In this document: positions 18,079 to 25,529 of the stretch, in pieces
How positions within the stretch are numbered: the stretch's first letter is position 1
Layout of the letters: every line of letters starts with the position of its first letter
From: Paenibacillus auburnensis
GTDB lineage: Bacteria; Bacillota; Bacilli; Paenibacillales; Paenibacillaceae
Length of the DNA stretch: 64,000 nt
Assembly (NCBI RefSeq): GCF_927798115.1
Contig: NZ_CAKMMG010000001.1
Coordinates: 1,116,001 to 1,180,000 of the forward strand
Direction: 5' to 3'
Translations under genes and position numbers: made by a program
Notes under the pieces: generated by a model
What the model was told of the DNA's origin: nothing
Seen by the model: only the letters and a program-made list of their open reading frames with translations
The model's database searches: none

Positions 18079-18211
18079 CAGGCATCCTCCAGTCGGATAG
18101 TCGGTTTCCTTATGAAGCTTACAGCGCGAGTAAACCATTCTTTCTCTATTATACACATAATATTCACTTTTTCAGAGAATGACTACCTTTTCACATATAT
18201 TCATATCATAC

Positions 18212-18242
18212 AAAAAACCGGCTCCCTAATGAGAGACCGGTT
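18212..18242 (-). terminator. Rho-independent terminator of HAD hydrolase gene
   Basis: Stem AACCGGTCTC / GRGCCGGTT with one mismatch, followed by T6 on the minus strand. Confidence 0.85.
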
Positions 18243-18254
18243 CTGAAAGAATTG

Positions 18255-19040
18255 TTATAGCGATTGTACCAGCGGAAGGAGCTCGGAGAGATGCCCGATC
18301 TGGTAGTCCGGCCGAATCTCCGGATTAGCCTTTTTACCCGTCCGGTTAATCCAGACCGTGGTAAGACCTGCAGTCAGACCGCCTAGAATATCCGTCGTAA
18401 GCTTATCACCGACCATAACCCCTTGTTCCGGAGCAATGTCCAGCAGATCAAGCGCATGTACGAAAATATCTTTGTCGGGCTTACCTTTACCGAAGCTTCC
18501 TGAAATGACCACATGATCAAAATAAGGGATAAGCTCCGGAACACCGTCCAGTTTCTCCTGCTGAAGAGCCGGACACCCGTTTGTGAGCAGCAGCAGCTTC
18601 ACCTTACCGCGAAGCTCATCCAGCACTTGAAGCGTTTCTTCATACATATAAGGCCGCTTCCGGCGTTCCTCGGCAAATTTGGCGGCTAGTTGTTCAGCCA
18701 GTGCTTCATCGTCGACTCCTAAGGAAGCCAGGCCGCGTAGCCAGGATTCTTTGCGGTATCCCGGAGCAAGCTGCTCCAGTTGTCGGAATTCCGGCTGCTC
18801 CCCGGCTGTGAAATTCGCCCATAGTGCTTCGAAGGGATTGATTCCGATCATCTTCGTAAATGGAAACGTCTCATATGTCTCGTAAAGGCTTCTGGCTTCC
18901 CTGCGGACAGCTGCTTCCAGCTCCACAGGATCAACGTCGTTTCCTGCTGCCTCGCAGGCCGCACGGAAAGCTTCTTCAACGCTCCGTTCATCCCAGAGCA
19001 GTGTATCGTCAAGGTCAAATAGTACGGCGGTAATCGGCAT
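18255..19040 (-). CDS. HAD-superfamily hydrolase (YjjG/YfnB-like)
   Basis: A 261-aa HAD phosphatase with VLFDLDDTLLWDE at residue 6, an alpha-helical C1 cap (about 20-110), LLLLTNGCP near 147, GKPDKDIF near 185 and MVGDKLTTDILGG near 210. It is closest in pattern to the pyrimidine 5'-nucleotidase/YfnB group that cleans up nucleotides or sugar phosphates; the substrate is not deducible. It is the last gene before the terminator, downstream of a membrane-protein gene on the same strand. Confidence 0.88.
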   Translation of the reverse strand: MPITAVLFDLDDTLLWDERSVEEAFRAACEAAGNDVDPVELEAAVRREARSLYETYETFPFTKMIGINPFEALWANFTAGEQPEFRQLEQLAPGYRKESWLRGLASLGVDDEALAEQLAAKFAEERRKRPYMYEETLQVLDELRGKVKLLLLTNGCPALQQEKLDGVPELIPYFDHVVISGSFGKGKPDKDIFVHALDLLDIAPEQGVMVGDKLTTDILGGLTAGLTTVWINRTGKKANPEIRPDYQIGHLSELLPLVQSL

Positions 19041-19075
19041 AATAACGCTCCCTCTCCCTATGCTGGTCTAATTTG

Positions 19076-19603
19076 CTACTCGTACACTACTTCAATATTA
19101 TTAGCTTTTGCGAACTCTGTGAGGCGTTCACCCATTGCCGCGGTGTTATAACGGTTCAGGAATCTGGAGAACACCCATTGCTTGCGCTTGCCTTTATATT
19201 TAAGGGAAACCATACTGCGGGACACAATAATCTTCTCAATTTCTGATGCCTGCAGCCAGCGTTCACGATTATATTTAATAGTAGAAACTCTGGCCCGTTC
19301 AACCTTCAGGTATGGACGGCGGAAGAACAGAAGCGCAGCCAGTAAAAAGTAAAGAACAACACCGAGCCAATTGGCGAGAATCCCACTGCCTTGAGCTTCA
19401 TCTACAGAACCAACTACCCAGAACATGATGCCGAGCAGCAGCAGAACTAATGGAAAAACGATGTTGCGGCCTTTAAAAATATCGCTGTCTTTGGCAGCTG
19501 ACGCTGATTTTGAAGCATAGATGGTTTCTTTACCTTGCTTCTTCCGTTGCTTATTGACTTGCTGTGTGTTGCGTTGAACCATTCTTTCCCAAGAACGGGC
19601 CAT
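19076..19603 (-). CDS. small membrane protein of unknown function
   Basis: A 175-aa protein with a basic cytoplasmic N-terminus rich in Lys and Gln, two adjacent transmembrane helices (about 48-68 and 78-95) and a C-terminal soluble PH-like or bPH2-like region (KVERARVSTIKYN onward). I do not recognise a named family. It lies between a HAD gene and a DUF896 gene, all on the minus strand. Confidence 0.75.
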   Translation of the reverse strand: MARSWERMVQRNTQQVNKQRKKQGKETIYASKSASAAKDSDIFKGRNIVFPLVLLLLGIMFWVVGSVDEAQGSGILANWLGVVLYFLLAALLFFRRPYLKVERARVSTIKYNRERWLQASEIEKIIVSRSMVSLKYKGKRKQWVFSRFLNRYNTAAMGERLTEFAKANNIEVVYE

Positions 19604-19651
19604 GTGAGTTCCCCCTAGTCATCCTAAAATATCTATGACAAAGGCACAGGA

Positions 19652-19855
19652 CTAATGTTTAAGCCCCTTGTTGCCCTGATCATCGTTATCCACGATTTCA
19701 ATCGTATCAAGTTGTGCACGGAAGTTGCTGCGGATGTTGCCCAGATAGATCTCGCGGAGCTTAGCGCGTTCTGCCAATTCCTCTTCATTCAGGCCGCTGC
19801 TTTTCTGTTTGCGGGCCAATTCATTGATGCGTGCGACCAATTCGTCTATATTCAA
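19652..19855 (-). CDS. DUF896 (YnzC) family protein
   Basis: A 67-aa cytoplasmic helical-hairpin protein; the start IDELVARINELARKQKSSG and YLGNIRSNFRAQL are diagnostic of DUF896. In B. subtilis ynzC lies in the lexA-yneA-yneB-ynzC cluster and is SOS-associated. The same neighbourhood here (yneA is the next gene) supports the assignment, although a 110-base gap and no LexA box of its own mean cotranscription with yneA must be assumed. The molecular function is unknown. Confidence 0.9.
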   Translation of the reverse strand: MNIDELVARINELARKQKSSGLNEEELAERAKLREIYLGNIRSNFRAQLDTIEIVDNDDQGNKGLKH

Positions 19856-19965
19856 TGCTTTCCCCTCCCCTATAAATTCATTCTAACTTTGCCATGAGAA
19901 AAAGAGCTTGTCAAGGTCTCCTCCCTGAAAGCTCTCCATGTTATTCTATCGTGTTAAAATTATAG

Positions 19966-20379
19966 TTAATATACAGGCAAGGTTAGCACATCTCCGGCCT
20001 GGATGTCACTGCTCTTCAGTCCACTTGTCTCTTTAATTCCTTCTATATATACAACGATCCTCATGTTATCCGGTTTATGTTCACGTGCAATGCTCCAGAG
20101 TGTGTCACCGCGCTCAACAACTACCCGCTTACCTTCTGTCATTGAGGACACCGAACCGGCAAAAACATTACCTACAACTGTAAAACCTGAAACTACGAGC
20201 ATAAACACTAAGGCAAGCTTTATAAAGTTATCTTTCACAAATACCTTCATCAGCATACTGAACAAAGAGGCTGCGGAATCCTTTAGATTTGAAACATAAG
20301 TTGAAGCAGAATCATCTCCGGCAGACTGAACCTCACGGGCTTCATCGTAGATGCTGCGGTATGTACTGTATTTTAACAT
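19966..20379 (-). CDS. yneA: SOS cell-division suppressor with LysM domain
   Basis: A 137-aa membrane-anchored protein that, by family, delays septation during DNA damage. One transmembrane helix (about 50-72) follows a roughly 50-residue cytoplasmic N-terminus, longer than in B. subtilis, and a C-terminal LysM domain begins RVVVERGDTLWSIAREH. I chose the ATG at 20379, nine bases after GGAGG; an earlier ATG two codons upstream sits too close to the ribosome site. It is divergent from lexA, with five LexA-type boxes between them, so SOS control is strongly indicated. Confidence 0.9.
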   Translation of the reverse strand: MLKYSTYRSIYDEAREVQSAGDDSASTYVSNLKDSAASLFSMLMKVFVKDNFIKLALVFMLVVSGFTVVGNVFAGSVSSMTEGKRVVVERGDTLWSIAREHKPDNMRIVVYIEGIKETSGLKSSDIQAGDVLTLPVY

Positions 20380-20393
20380 TATCATCGACCTCC

Positions 20394-20405
20394 AAACACT
20401 TGTTC
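20394..20405 (-). promoter_or_regulatory. LexA box 1 (yneA side)
   Basis: Reverse strand reads GAACAAGTGTTT, matching GAAC-N4-GTTC except for the last base. It overlaps the yneA leader. Confidence 0.7.
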
Positions 20406-20429
20406 TTAATTTCAAAAATAATATAACAC

Positions 20430-20441
20430 GAACAAGTGTTT
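20430..20441 (+). promoter_or_regulatory. LexA box 2
   Basis: GAACAAGTGTTT, the exact inverted copy of box 1, with 24 bases between them. Confidence 0.7.
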
Positions 20442-20458
20442 TGATCAATAGTTTTTTC

Positions 20459-20470
20459 GAACAATTGTTC
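20459..20470. promoter_or_regulatory. LexA box 3 (perfect)
   Basis: GAACAATTGTTC preceded by C; a perfect palindrome that matches the Gram-positive SOS box CGAACN4GTTC. Confidence 0.9.
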
Positions 20471-20535
20471 CCCTAAATTTATGAGCAAGCTTTAGGGTCA
20501 TTTCCAACTGTTACTATGCTAATTTGAAAATTTTA

Positions 20536-20547
20536 GAACTTATGTTT
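20536..20547 (+). promoter_or_regulatory. LexA box 4 (lexA side)
   Basis: GAACTTATGTTT; one mismatch from GAAC-N4-GTTC, four bases before box 5. Confidence 0.6.
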
Positions 20548-20551
20548 GTAC

Positions 20552-20563
20552 GAACGGAAGTTC
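20552..20563 (+). promoter_or_regulatory. LexA box 5 (lexA promoter)
   Basis: CGAACGGAAGTTC; full half-sites. It overlaps the expected lexA promoter, consistent with autoregulation. Confidence 0.85.
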
Positions 20564-20606
20564 TATGTTATAATTTTCCCAAACATACTATATGGGGTTG
20601 ATTCCA

Positions 20607-21233
20607 ATGTCAAAGATTTCGAGTCGTCAGCTGGCGATCCTGGAATTTATACGTAACGAAGTCCGCAGCAAGGGTTATCCTCCGTCTGTCCGGGAAATTG
20701 GGGAAGCTGTCGGTCTTGCATCCAGCTCCACAGTACATGGTCATTTGGATCGTCTTGAGAAGAAAGGCCTTATCCGCCGTGACCCTACGAAACCGCGTGC
20801 GATAGAACTGCTTGGACAGGAAGATTCTGAGAATGTACATCAATTTGTACAAACAGTAACCCGCATTCCTGTTGTAGGTAAAGTCACCGCCGGGGTGCCT
20901 ATTACAGCTACAGAGAATATCGAGGACTATTTCCCGCTTCCTAGCCACTATGTAGGCGACAACAAGGTTTTCATGCTCTCTGTACTAGGAGACAGCATGG
21001 TTGATGCGGGAATTATGAACGGCGACTACGTCATTGTCCGCCAGCAGCAGACAGCAGACAATGGAGATATCGTCGTTGCGATGACTGAAGAAGATGAAGC
21101 TACTGTTAAGACATTTTATAAGGAACGAGATCATATCCGCCTGCAGCCGGAGAATCCGGCTTATGAACCGCTCCGCTTGAACCGTGTTACCATTTTAGGC
21201 CGAGTCATTGGACTTTTCCGTGATATCCACTAG
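20607..21233 (+). CDS. lexA: SOS repressor LexA
   Basis: DNA-damage repressor and self-cleaving Ser-Lys peptidase of 208 aa. The N-terminal winged helix includes [13 protein letters not shown] and [20 protein letters not shown]. The autocleavage Ala-Gly bond lies in KVTAGVP near residue 92, the nucleophile Ser is in GDSMVDAGI near 131 and the general-base Lys is in EATVKTFY near 168. I start at ATG 20607, after GGGGTTGATTCC; the frame could start five codons earlier. Multiple LexA boxes lie upstream and a strong terminator follows. Confidence 0.97.
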   Translation: MSKISSRQLAILEFIRNEVRSKGYPPSVREIGEAVGLASSSTVHGHLDRLEKKGLIRRDPTKPRAIELLGQEDSENVHQFVQTVTRIPVVGKVTAGVPITATENIEDYFPLPSHYVGDNKVFMLSVLGDSMVDAGIMNGDYVIVRQQQTADNGDIVVAMTEEDEATVKTFYKERDHIRLQPENPAYEPLRLNRVTILGRVIGLFRDIH

Positions 21234-21247
21234 AATCTCCCCCTCAC

Positions 21248-21284
21248 AAAAGCTGTTTCGCCCTCCAGGCGGAACAGCTTTTTC
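21248..21284 (+). terminator. Rho-independent terminator of lexA
   Basis: AAAGCTGTTTCGCC pairs with GGCGGAACAGCTTT around a 5-base loop, then T5. Confidence 0.92.
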
Positions 21285-21311
21285 CGTTCTATTAGCAACA
21301 CAATAAAATAA

Positions 21312-21323
21312 GAACACTTGTTC
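21312..21323 (+). promoter_or_regulatory. candidate LexA box before L,D-transpeptidase gene
   Basis: GAACACTTGTTC inside AAGAACACTTGTTCTT. On the reverse strand the 12-mer differs from boxes 1 and 2 by one base. It lies 87 bases before the start codon, after the lexA terminator. Confidence 0.65.
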
Positions 21324-21409
21324 TTAATGGTAAAATTCATCACCACTACCCTCTTATAACGGAACCCCAGCAGCATTCCACACATATCCTGGTAGCAAAA
21401 GGAGTGCTG

Positions 21410-21754
21410 ATGACTTTGCCCAATTACCGGATAATTGTTGATCTGTCGCAGCGCATGATGTATTTACTGGATAATAACATTGTGACCCGTGGTTTTCCCG
21501 TTGGAATCGGCACCATGCTAACAGTTTCACCTGCAGGCGAGTATACTATCATTAACAAACAGCCCAACCCTGGCGGTCCCTTCGGAGCCTTTTGGATGGG
21601 GCTGTCTAAACCGCATTACGGCATTCACGGAACGAATAATCCTGCTTCGATCGGTCATAGGGTCTCACATGGCTGCATCCGGATGTATAATGAAGATGTT
21701 CTTGCTTTATCTCGTATAGTCCCCATTGGGACGCGCGTGACAATTAGGGAGTAA
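21410..21754 (+). CDS. L,D-transpeptidase (YkuD domain)
   Basis: Minimal 114-aa YkuD domain enzyme that forms 3-3 peptidoglycan crosslinks or attaches proteins to the wall. The catalytic signature is complete: [12 protein letters not shown] near residue 73 and [11 protein letters not shown] near 88, with the nucleophile Cys. There is no signal peptide, LysM or membrane anchor, as in some spore-associated YkuD homologues. I chose ATG 21410 after AAAGGAG. A LexA-like box in the promoter region hints at induction by DNA damage, and a terminator follows, so it is a single-gene unit. Confidence 0.92.
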   Translation: MTLPNYRIIVDLSQRMMYLLDNNIVTRGFPVGIGTMLTVSPAGEYTIINKQPNPGGPFGAFWMGLSKPHYGIHGTNNPASIGHRVSHGCIRMYNEDVLALSRIVPIGTRVTIRE

Positions 21755-21792
21755 ATCCAGTGCATAGTCCGCATGTTACTCCATGACAAAAG

Positions 21793-21832
21793 AACACCTC
21801 TACCCGCGCTTGCACGGACAGAGGTGTTTTTC
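21793..21832 (+). terminator. Rho-independent terminator of L,D-transpeptidase gene
   Basis: ACACCTCT and AGAGGTGT flank an 18-base loop and are followed by T5. Confidence 0.85.
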
Positions 21833-21889
21833 ATTTATTCATATGATGTTCAAACAGCTTATTAGGGCTATCCCCAACAACAGCTTCGG

Positions 21890-22108
21890 CTACAGCACAC
21901 TGCGCAAAAGTCTGATCGCAATACGGTTCAGGCGCAACGCTTCCCGGATCGACACCCTGGCAGCCAGTAATTCACGTCTGGACCGGCTGGGATTGGGCAC
22001 CCGGCGCAAATTCTCATTGATTTCCTCAAGGCGCTCCCGTAAAACCGCTCTTTGTGCCAGCAATACACGAATCGCTCTGCGAATTCTTAACCGTTCTGTT
22101 TCTGTCAT
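21890..22108 (-). CDS. Arg-rich helical small protein
   Basis: A 72-aa protein with no named family that I know. It is very basic and almost wholly helical, with heptad-like Leu/Ile spacing (RRAIRVLLAQRAVLRERLEE and RLNRIAIRLL), compatible with a coiled coil or nucleic-acid binding. AGAGGTGG stands seven bases before the ATG, so translation is plausible. It is the last gene of a run of small minus-strand genes from 22928. Confidence 0.65.
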   Translation of the reverse strand: MTETERLRIRRAIRVLLAQRAVLRERLEEINENLRRVPNPSRSRRELLAARVSIREALRLNRIAIRLLRSVL

Positions 22109-22183
22109 AATTCCACCTCTTTTACGTTTGATAGTATAAGAGATGCAATTATGGCTTCATCGGTTTGTGTGAACTGGCAGTTG

Positions 22184-22405
22184 TTATTTTTTGGGCAGTC
22201 GCACCCGGAATTCATACTCCGTACGTTTGTAAGCCATTCCCGCCAGCATGATATAATCAGGTGTCCATTTTTGCAGAGGTCCTGCGTAATCAGCGATAAC
22301 ATGCGGCTTTCCGTCTAGCATCTGTACTACGTATATATTCGCCTCAGCGAGCGCAGCAGTGAACAGGTCAGCATCGCTTACCAGCACCTTATAAGTCGCA
22401 TTCAA
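22184..22405 (-). CDS. small DYxGPLxK family protein, copy 1
   Basis: A 73-aa cytoplasmic protein of unknown function. Its end, with DYAGPLQKWTPDYIMLAG and KRTEYEFRV, closely resembles a second gene at 27260-27460 (DYGGPLRKFSWDSIKIAD and RRGEFEF). I do not know a family name. AAGGAGG lies 11 bases before the ATG, and the start overlaps the stop of the preceding membrane-protein gene by four bases, which implies coupling. Confidence 0.7.
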   Translation of the reverse strand: MNATYKVLVSDADLFTAALAEANIYVVQMLDGKPHVIADYAGPLQKWTPDYIMLAGMAYKRTEYEFRVRLPKK

Positions 22406-22614
22406 TACGGTCCCTCCTTATTGGCTGATTCATATTTAGCGCGGATTTCAAGGTTTTTGGAATAATTGTACAGGTCTAGGGCCGTTATCCCTCTGCGTGC
22501 AAGCTTAACAAACAACACAAAAGCGTAGATACACGCCACAGCAGATGTCAACCAGATCAACACGGCAAACACTCCGAATCCACTCAGAAAATAAGCCCCT
22601 GGCGTTACACTCAT
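22402..22614 (-). CDS. single-helix membrane protein
   Basis: A 70-aa protein with one long hydrophobic helix (about 8-38) and a basic, hydrophilic C-terminus (KLARRGITALDLYN onward). ATG 22614 is chosen because GAAGGAG precedes it; the frame extends farther, but without a ribosome site. It overlaps the downstream small gene by four bases (ATGA), suggesting the two products act together. The function is unknown. Confidence 0.7.
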   Translation of the reverse strand: MSVTPGAYFLSGFGVFAVLIWLTSAVACIYAFVLFVKLARRGITALDLYNYSKNLEIRAKYESANKEGPY

Positions 22615-22688
22615 CGTTCGTCTACTCCTTCGACAAGCCATGCAATGGCCTGTAAATGATATTAATATCTGCCATAGCCCAGGTCCGT

Positions 22689-22928
22689 CTAACGGCCATG
22701 ATAAAAAGGTAAAAACAATAGTGCAAGGCCAATAACTGCAAAAATTCCTGTGCCGATAGCAGAAAAAACAAAATATGCTTTTGGCGGTTCCTTGAAAGCT
22801 TTCCAGCCTTGGGTAATCTGCCAAAAATAACGTGGTTTAATCGTAGCAAACACCGCTGTTCCCGTCCAAAGCACAAGAAACGCGGTCATAAACCAGGCAA
22901 TTCCTGCAGGCATCCCTACCACTTCCAT
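22689..22928 (-). CDS. DUF6199-like two-helix membrane protein
   Basis: A 79-aa protein with two transmembrane helices (about 8-28 and 55-75) separated by KPRYFWQITQGWKAFKEPP. This YFW-W-K-PP pattern resembles DUF6199, a widespread small Firmicute membrane family of unknown role. The start could be the ATG at 22928 or the ATG five codons later. It heads the run of small minus-strand genes ending at 21890. Confidence 0.72.
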   Translation of the reverse strand: MEVVGMPAGIAWFMTAFLVLWTGTAVFATIKPRYFWQITQGWKAFKEPPKAYFVFSAIGTGIFAVIGLALLFLPFYHGR

Positions 22929-23021
22929 TCCAAATTAAAGGCTATGTCCATACCGTCATTCCAATATAATCCAAATGTGAATTGCTGTAAATGAGAAATC
23001 ATTCTAACCCATGTATACAAA

Positions 23022-23071
23022 AAGGCATTACCATGAGCTTCCCCGTTAATGGAGCCCTCTGATAATGCCTT
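23022..23071 (-). terminator. terminator downstream of cse60 and the 31-codon ORF
   Basis: Perfect 9-bp arms AAGGCATTA (23022-23030) / TAATGCCTT (23063-23071) around a large GC-rich loop; it may also work leftward to rightward. The minus-strand T-run is short. Confidence 0.5.
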
Positions 23072-23115
23072 ATTTTATCTGTTCCGGAATTTACTCCGCA
23101 AACAATAAACCGCAT

Positions 23116-23211
23116 TCAACCTATAGCATAGAAAAGAATCAAAACCACGATGGTCAAGGATGAGGCGAACGACAACCAAGTAAAAAAATGCTTCCAGTAG
23201 TTATTTTTCAT
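23116..23211 (-). CDS. 31-residue predicted membrane peptide
   Basis: Short frame starting MKNNYWKHFFTWLSFASS and ending in a hydrophobic helix (LTIVVLILFYAIG). Its ATG lies inside the last codons of cse60 (overlap of 11 bases), with GGTGGT upstream, suggesting reinitiation after cse60. Family unknown; only the architecture (charged/aromatic head and one helix) supports it. Confidence 0.4.
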   Translation of the reverse strand: MKNNYWKHFFTWLSFASSLTIVVLILFYAIG

Positions 23212-23392
23212 CTGACTTGTATACCACCAATATTGTGCTCCGCTGGTGCTCTGCACCATCACGCGAAGATTTGACAACTGAACCATAACAGATGTTAACT
23301 ACCTGCTCATCCCGTAGCCCTTTGAGGAATTCATTCGCCTTGTTCTCCGCATAAAAATTATCCCCGTCCACAAATTCTTTTACCTGTATCAT
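23201..23392 (-). CDS. cse60: sporulation protein Cse60
   Basis: A 63-aa acidic sporulation protein. In B. subtilis cse60 is transcribed by sigma-E in the mother cell and its function is unknown. The identity is clear from IQVKEFVDGDNFYAENKANE near the start and NICYGSVVKSS in the middle. ATG 23392 is chosen, with AAAGGAGG seven bases upstream; the frame could extend seven codons but without a ribosome site. I did not identify a convincing sigma-E promoter by eye. Confidence 0.88.
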   Translation of the reverse strand: MIQVKEFVDGDNFYAENKANEFLKGLRDEQVVNICYGSVVKSSRDGAEHQRSTILVVYKSDEK

Positions 23393-23769
23393 AATATCCT
23401 CCTTTAATTGCATTCAATAAACCGCATCAAGATCATATGGGAATCCCTATATTTAAAAGCGACGAAATGCACATGGCCCATCACCCCTTGGCTAACATTT
23501 AATGTAAAATCCTTCTAAACGAACAGCAAGGCACTCCGCAGCTCTCTGTGGAATGCCTTACTATCAGCCTAGCTTACCATTCCACATAACAATAATCAAA
23601 CTGTATTGGCTCAATTTTTCCAATTTAAGTGACATAACAAAGTAGAATCATGCTGCTAAAGCATATATCTATTATTAGGAATCTTTATAAACTGCAACAA
23701 TTCTATCTGAAGTTGGAAATAATGCATAAAAGATTATAATACAATAAAAATTATCAGGAGGATTTCTCT
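23393..23769. other. 377-base intergenic region
   Basis: Contains an imperfect hairpin at 23529-23561 (AAGGCACTCCGCAG / CTGTGGAATGCCTT) without a T-run, and an AT-rich stretch at 23690-23755 that probably holds the promoter of the 41-codon gene. No other open frame stands out. Confidence 0.5.
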
Positions 23770-23895
23770 ATGCCCAGTTATTATTTTAAAGAAATATGGA
23801 CTCCTCTAAAGCTGGTCGGGATCAAGTTTTTCCGGGACGACGAGCTAAGGCTGTGGGTTAAATTATGGTCAAAAAAGCGCACGCTGCTTCGTTAA
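23770..23895 (+). CDS. 41-residue basic peptide
   Basis: ATG preceded by CAGGAGG at eight bases, an excellent ribosome site, then 41 sense codons. The peptide begins MPSYYFKEIWTPLKLVGIKF and is strongly basic and aromatic, ending SKKRTLLR. No family recognised. It converges with the GNAT gene, whose stop lies two bases away. Confidence 0.55.
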   Translation: MPSYYFKEIWTPLKLVGIKFFRDDELRLWVKLWSKKRTLLR

Positions 23896-23896
23896 G

Positions 23897-24466
23897 TTAA
23901 TATTTTATCTCATCACCATCCAGCCGTGAGAATACATCTAAATCCACAACGCCATGTCCTTTCCAGAGCTGACCTTGCCGGATCGTTCCTTCTTTTCTAA
24001 AATAATTCCTCAGCAGTACCTTCTGGGATTTACTATTCTCCGGCATTACAAAGGCTTGAATACGGTTGATCCCTAACTCCTTAAACAAATATTCCGTCAT
24101 CGCCTGAACTGCTTCTGTGGCAATCCCCTGACCCCAAAATCTATCGTCAAGCCTGTAGCCTATGGTGATCATATTTACATCCTGAACATAATCAAATATT
24201 TCTGCCACGCCAACAATACGTTCTGGCTCTTTGTTCAGGCAGATTCCCAGGAAAATCGTCTTCTTCTTAAGAAAATCTCTTTCAAAATGTCCTATCATAT
24301 TGGCCACTGTCTCTTTATTTTTCTTGAGCATTACTGGAGAGTGCACGAACAACCTCTCATTGCTATAGATTTCAAACAGCTCGTCGAGATCTGAATCAGT
24401 TATTTTCCTTAATGTAATTGCTGCGGATTCAATTTGTGGAAATTGGTCAAATGGGCTTTTACTCAT
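23897..24466 (-). CDS. GNAT-family N-acetyltransferase (RimJ/RimL type)
   Basis: A 189-aa acetyltransferase of the RimJ/RimL subgroup, which acetylates protein N-termini or small amines with acetyl-CoA. Visible features are ITLRKITDSDLDELFEIYSN at the start, the acetyl-CoA loop GYRLDDRFWGQGIATEAV near residue 100 and VMPENSKSQKVL near 140. The substrate cannot be inferred. It lies immediately left of the glnA-associated element and is the last intact core gene before it. Confidence 0.88.
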   Translation of the reverse strand: MSKSPFDQFPQIESAAITLRKITDSDLDELFEIYSNERLFVHSPVMLKKNKETVANMIGHFERDFLKKKTIFLGICLNKEPERIVGVAEIFDYVQDVNMITIGYRLDDRFWGQGIATEAVQAMTEYLFKELGINRIQAFVMPENSKSQKVLLRNYFRKEGTIRQGQLWKGHGVVDLDVFSRLDGDEIKY

Positions 24467-24585
24467 TTATCCCGCGCCTCTCGTTATATAATCCAATCAA
24501 TGCCTAGCCGCTATTAATTTACCATATATCACAATATCTTTCTATGTATTGCCGCTACATTCATTAGAAAAAAAGTGCTATCACC

Positions 24586-24611
24586 CTTTCCCACTCGTAA
24601 ACCTGGGTACG
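24586..24611. repeat. putative left att site (copy of glnA 3' end)
   Basis: 26 bases matching 28365-28390 with one mismatch. Read on the minus strand it continues the glnA frame as RTQVYEWERV, then diverges to a stop after five more codons. Confidence 0.8.
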
Positions 24612-24733
24612 GTTTATGACCTGGGTCGTGTATAATGATCTGAACATTACTTAATAACTTGTTAATTCAGGGTTTTAAACAAATTACTTTTTTAATGCAA
24701 GGTGTTCCTTCTATTTTATGTGAGCATTTTGTA

Positions 24734-24745
24734 TTTTGTGGGCAC
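24734..24745 (+). repeat. integrase-arm-like repeat, left
   Basis: TTTTGTGGGCAC, repeated as TTTTGTGGGCA and ATTTGTGGGCAC at 28233-28255 near the other end of the element. Confidence 0.6.
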
Positions 24746-24770
24746 TACTGATTTGTAAATTAACAATTGA

Positions 24771-24809
24771 TAAAAAGGGCCGTCCAGGGTTACTCCTGTG
24801 ACGGCTCTT
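24771..24809 (-). terminator. terminator of ribbon-helix-helix gene fragment
   Basis: AAGGGCCGTC pairs with GACGGCTCTT around a 15-base loop; the minus strand continues with T5. The stem overlaps the final codons of the fragment. Confidence 0.7.
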
Positions 24810-24909
24810 CATTTGAACGATATATTTTTTCTTCAATCGCTTCGAGTATGAACGCATTGCGACTCATGCCCACTGCCTTTGCTGCAATGTCAATACGTTC
24901 TCTGTCGCC
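24790..24909 (-). pseudogene. C-terminal fragment of a ribbon-helix-helix (CopG-like) protein
   Basis: Thirty-nine codons encode DRERIDIAAKAVGMSRNAF and then LEAIEEKIYRS, the typical helix pair of a ribbon-helix-helix regulator or antitoxin. An in-frame stop stands directly upstream, so the DNA-binding beta strand and start codon are gone. A hairpin terminator follows, so the 3' end of a real gene is preserved. Confidence 0.6.
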
Positions 24910-24911
24910 CT

Positions 24912-25116
24912 ACCATCTTTACAAGTCAGGCAAGCTTACAATCGAACACGGCCCAGAGCTGATACAGTGCTTCCAAATTAATTCTCGTTACTGCTGGGAC
25001 ACTCATAAGCTGCGGCAGCGATCAAATTTGGCAGATTCCACGCAGAACACAGATTGGTTCAATGAACTGCGGATAAGAGAAGAAGTCCTTGAGCTGACTG
25101 GGAGGGCACAGACGCT
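24912..25116 (+). pseudogene. unidentified element gene fragment
   Basis: The open frame ending at 25120 carries a hydrophilic C-terminal segment (STQNTDWFNELRIREEVLEL) whose stop overlaps the ATG of the next small frame. No start codon, ribosome site or family could be recognised and the 5' part runs over the ribbon-helix-helix remnant, so it is treated as a fragment. Confidence 0.35.
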
Positions 25117-25292
25117 ATGAAATGGGGAGAGTTAGAGCCGGGGCTGCCAGTGAGGATCATTAGTGGTTATCATAAGGGTAATACAGGTAAGGTATCGGCC
25201 GTTGAAACGTTTGGGGCGGCCCATACCAAATCGGGGCTCTTGTGGACATTGCGGAGCCGCTGTCGCCAGGCTGGGAAGAGTTTGAGTTATAG
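25117..25292 (+). pseudogene. frameshifted KOW-like small protein
   Basis: ATG follows TGGGAGGG. The protein begins MKWGELEPGLPVRIISGYHK and NTGKV, a KOW-type turn seen in small phage or element proteins. Near 25210 the frame shifts: a neighbouring frame continues with PYQIGALVDIAEPLSPGWEE and ends at 25292, while the annotated frame reads nonsense. One single-base indel would restore a protein of about 57 residues. Confidence 0.5.
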
Positions 25293-25489
25293 ACTTCAAT
25301 ACCCCGCTAATATAATCACTGGCTGGGGGCTTTATTACTTAATGTGATATTTAAGTACTTCCCCGAGTTCCGAGTAATATTGGGTTAATCGCAGGCTAAT
25401 TTCCGTCCTCATTACATCGCGTGTCAGTTCAAATCGCTCCTGGTAAACTCGAAACAGAATTTCATAATAAATCAGGTTCAAATTATTAC

Positions 25490-25529
25490 ACAAACAAAAC
25501 CCACCAAAAAACTGGCGGGTTTTGTTTAG
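25490..25529 (-). terminator. terminator of the toxin-immunity unit
   Basis: AACAAAACCCRCC arms with one mismatch around an A/T loop; both strands are followed by T/A runs, so it may be bidirectional. It overlaps the SUKH stop codon. Confidence 0.7.

Noticed and set aside
23529-23561. Terminator in the region after the 41-codon gene promoter
   Set aside because: Hairpin has mismatches and no T-run on either strand, so it is only mentioned as structure.
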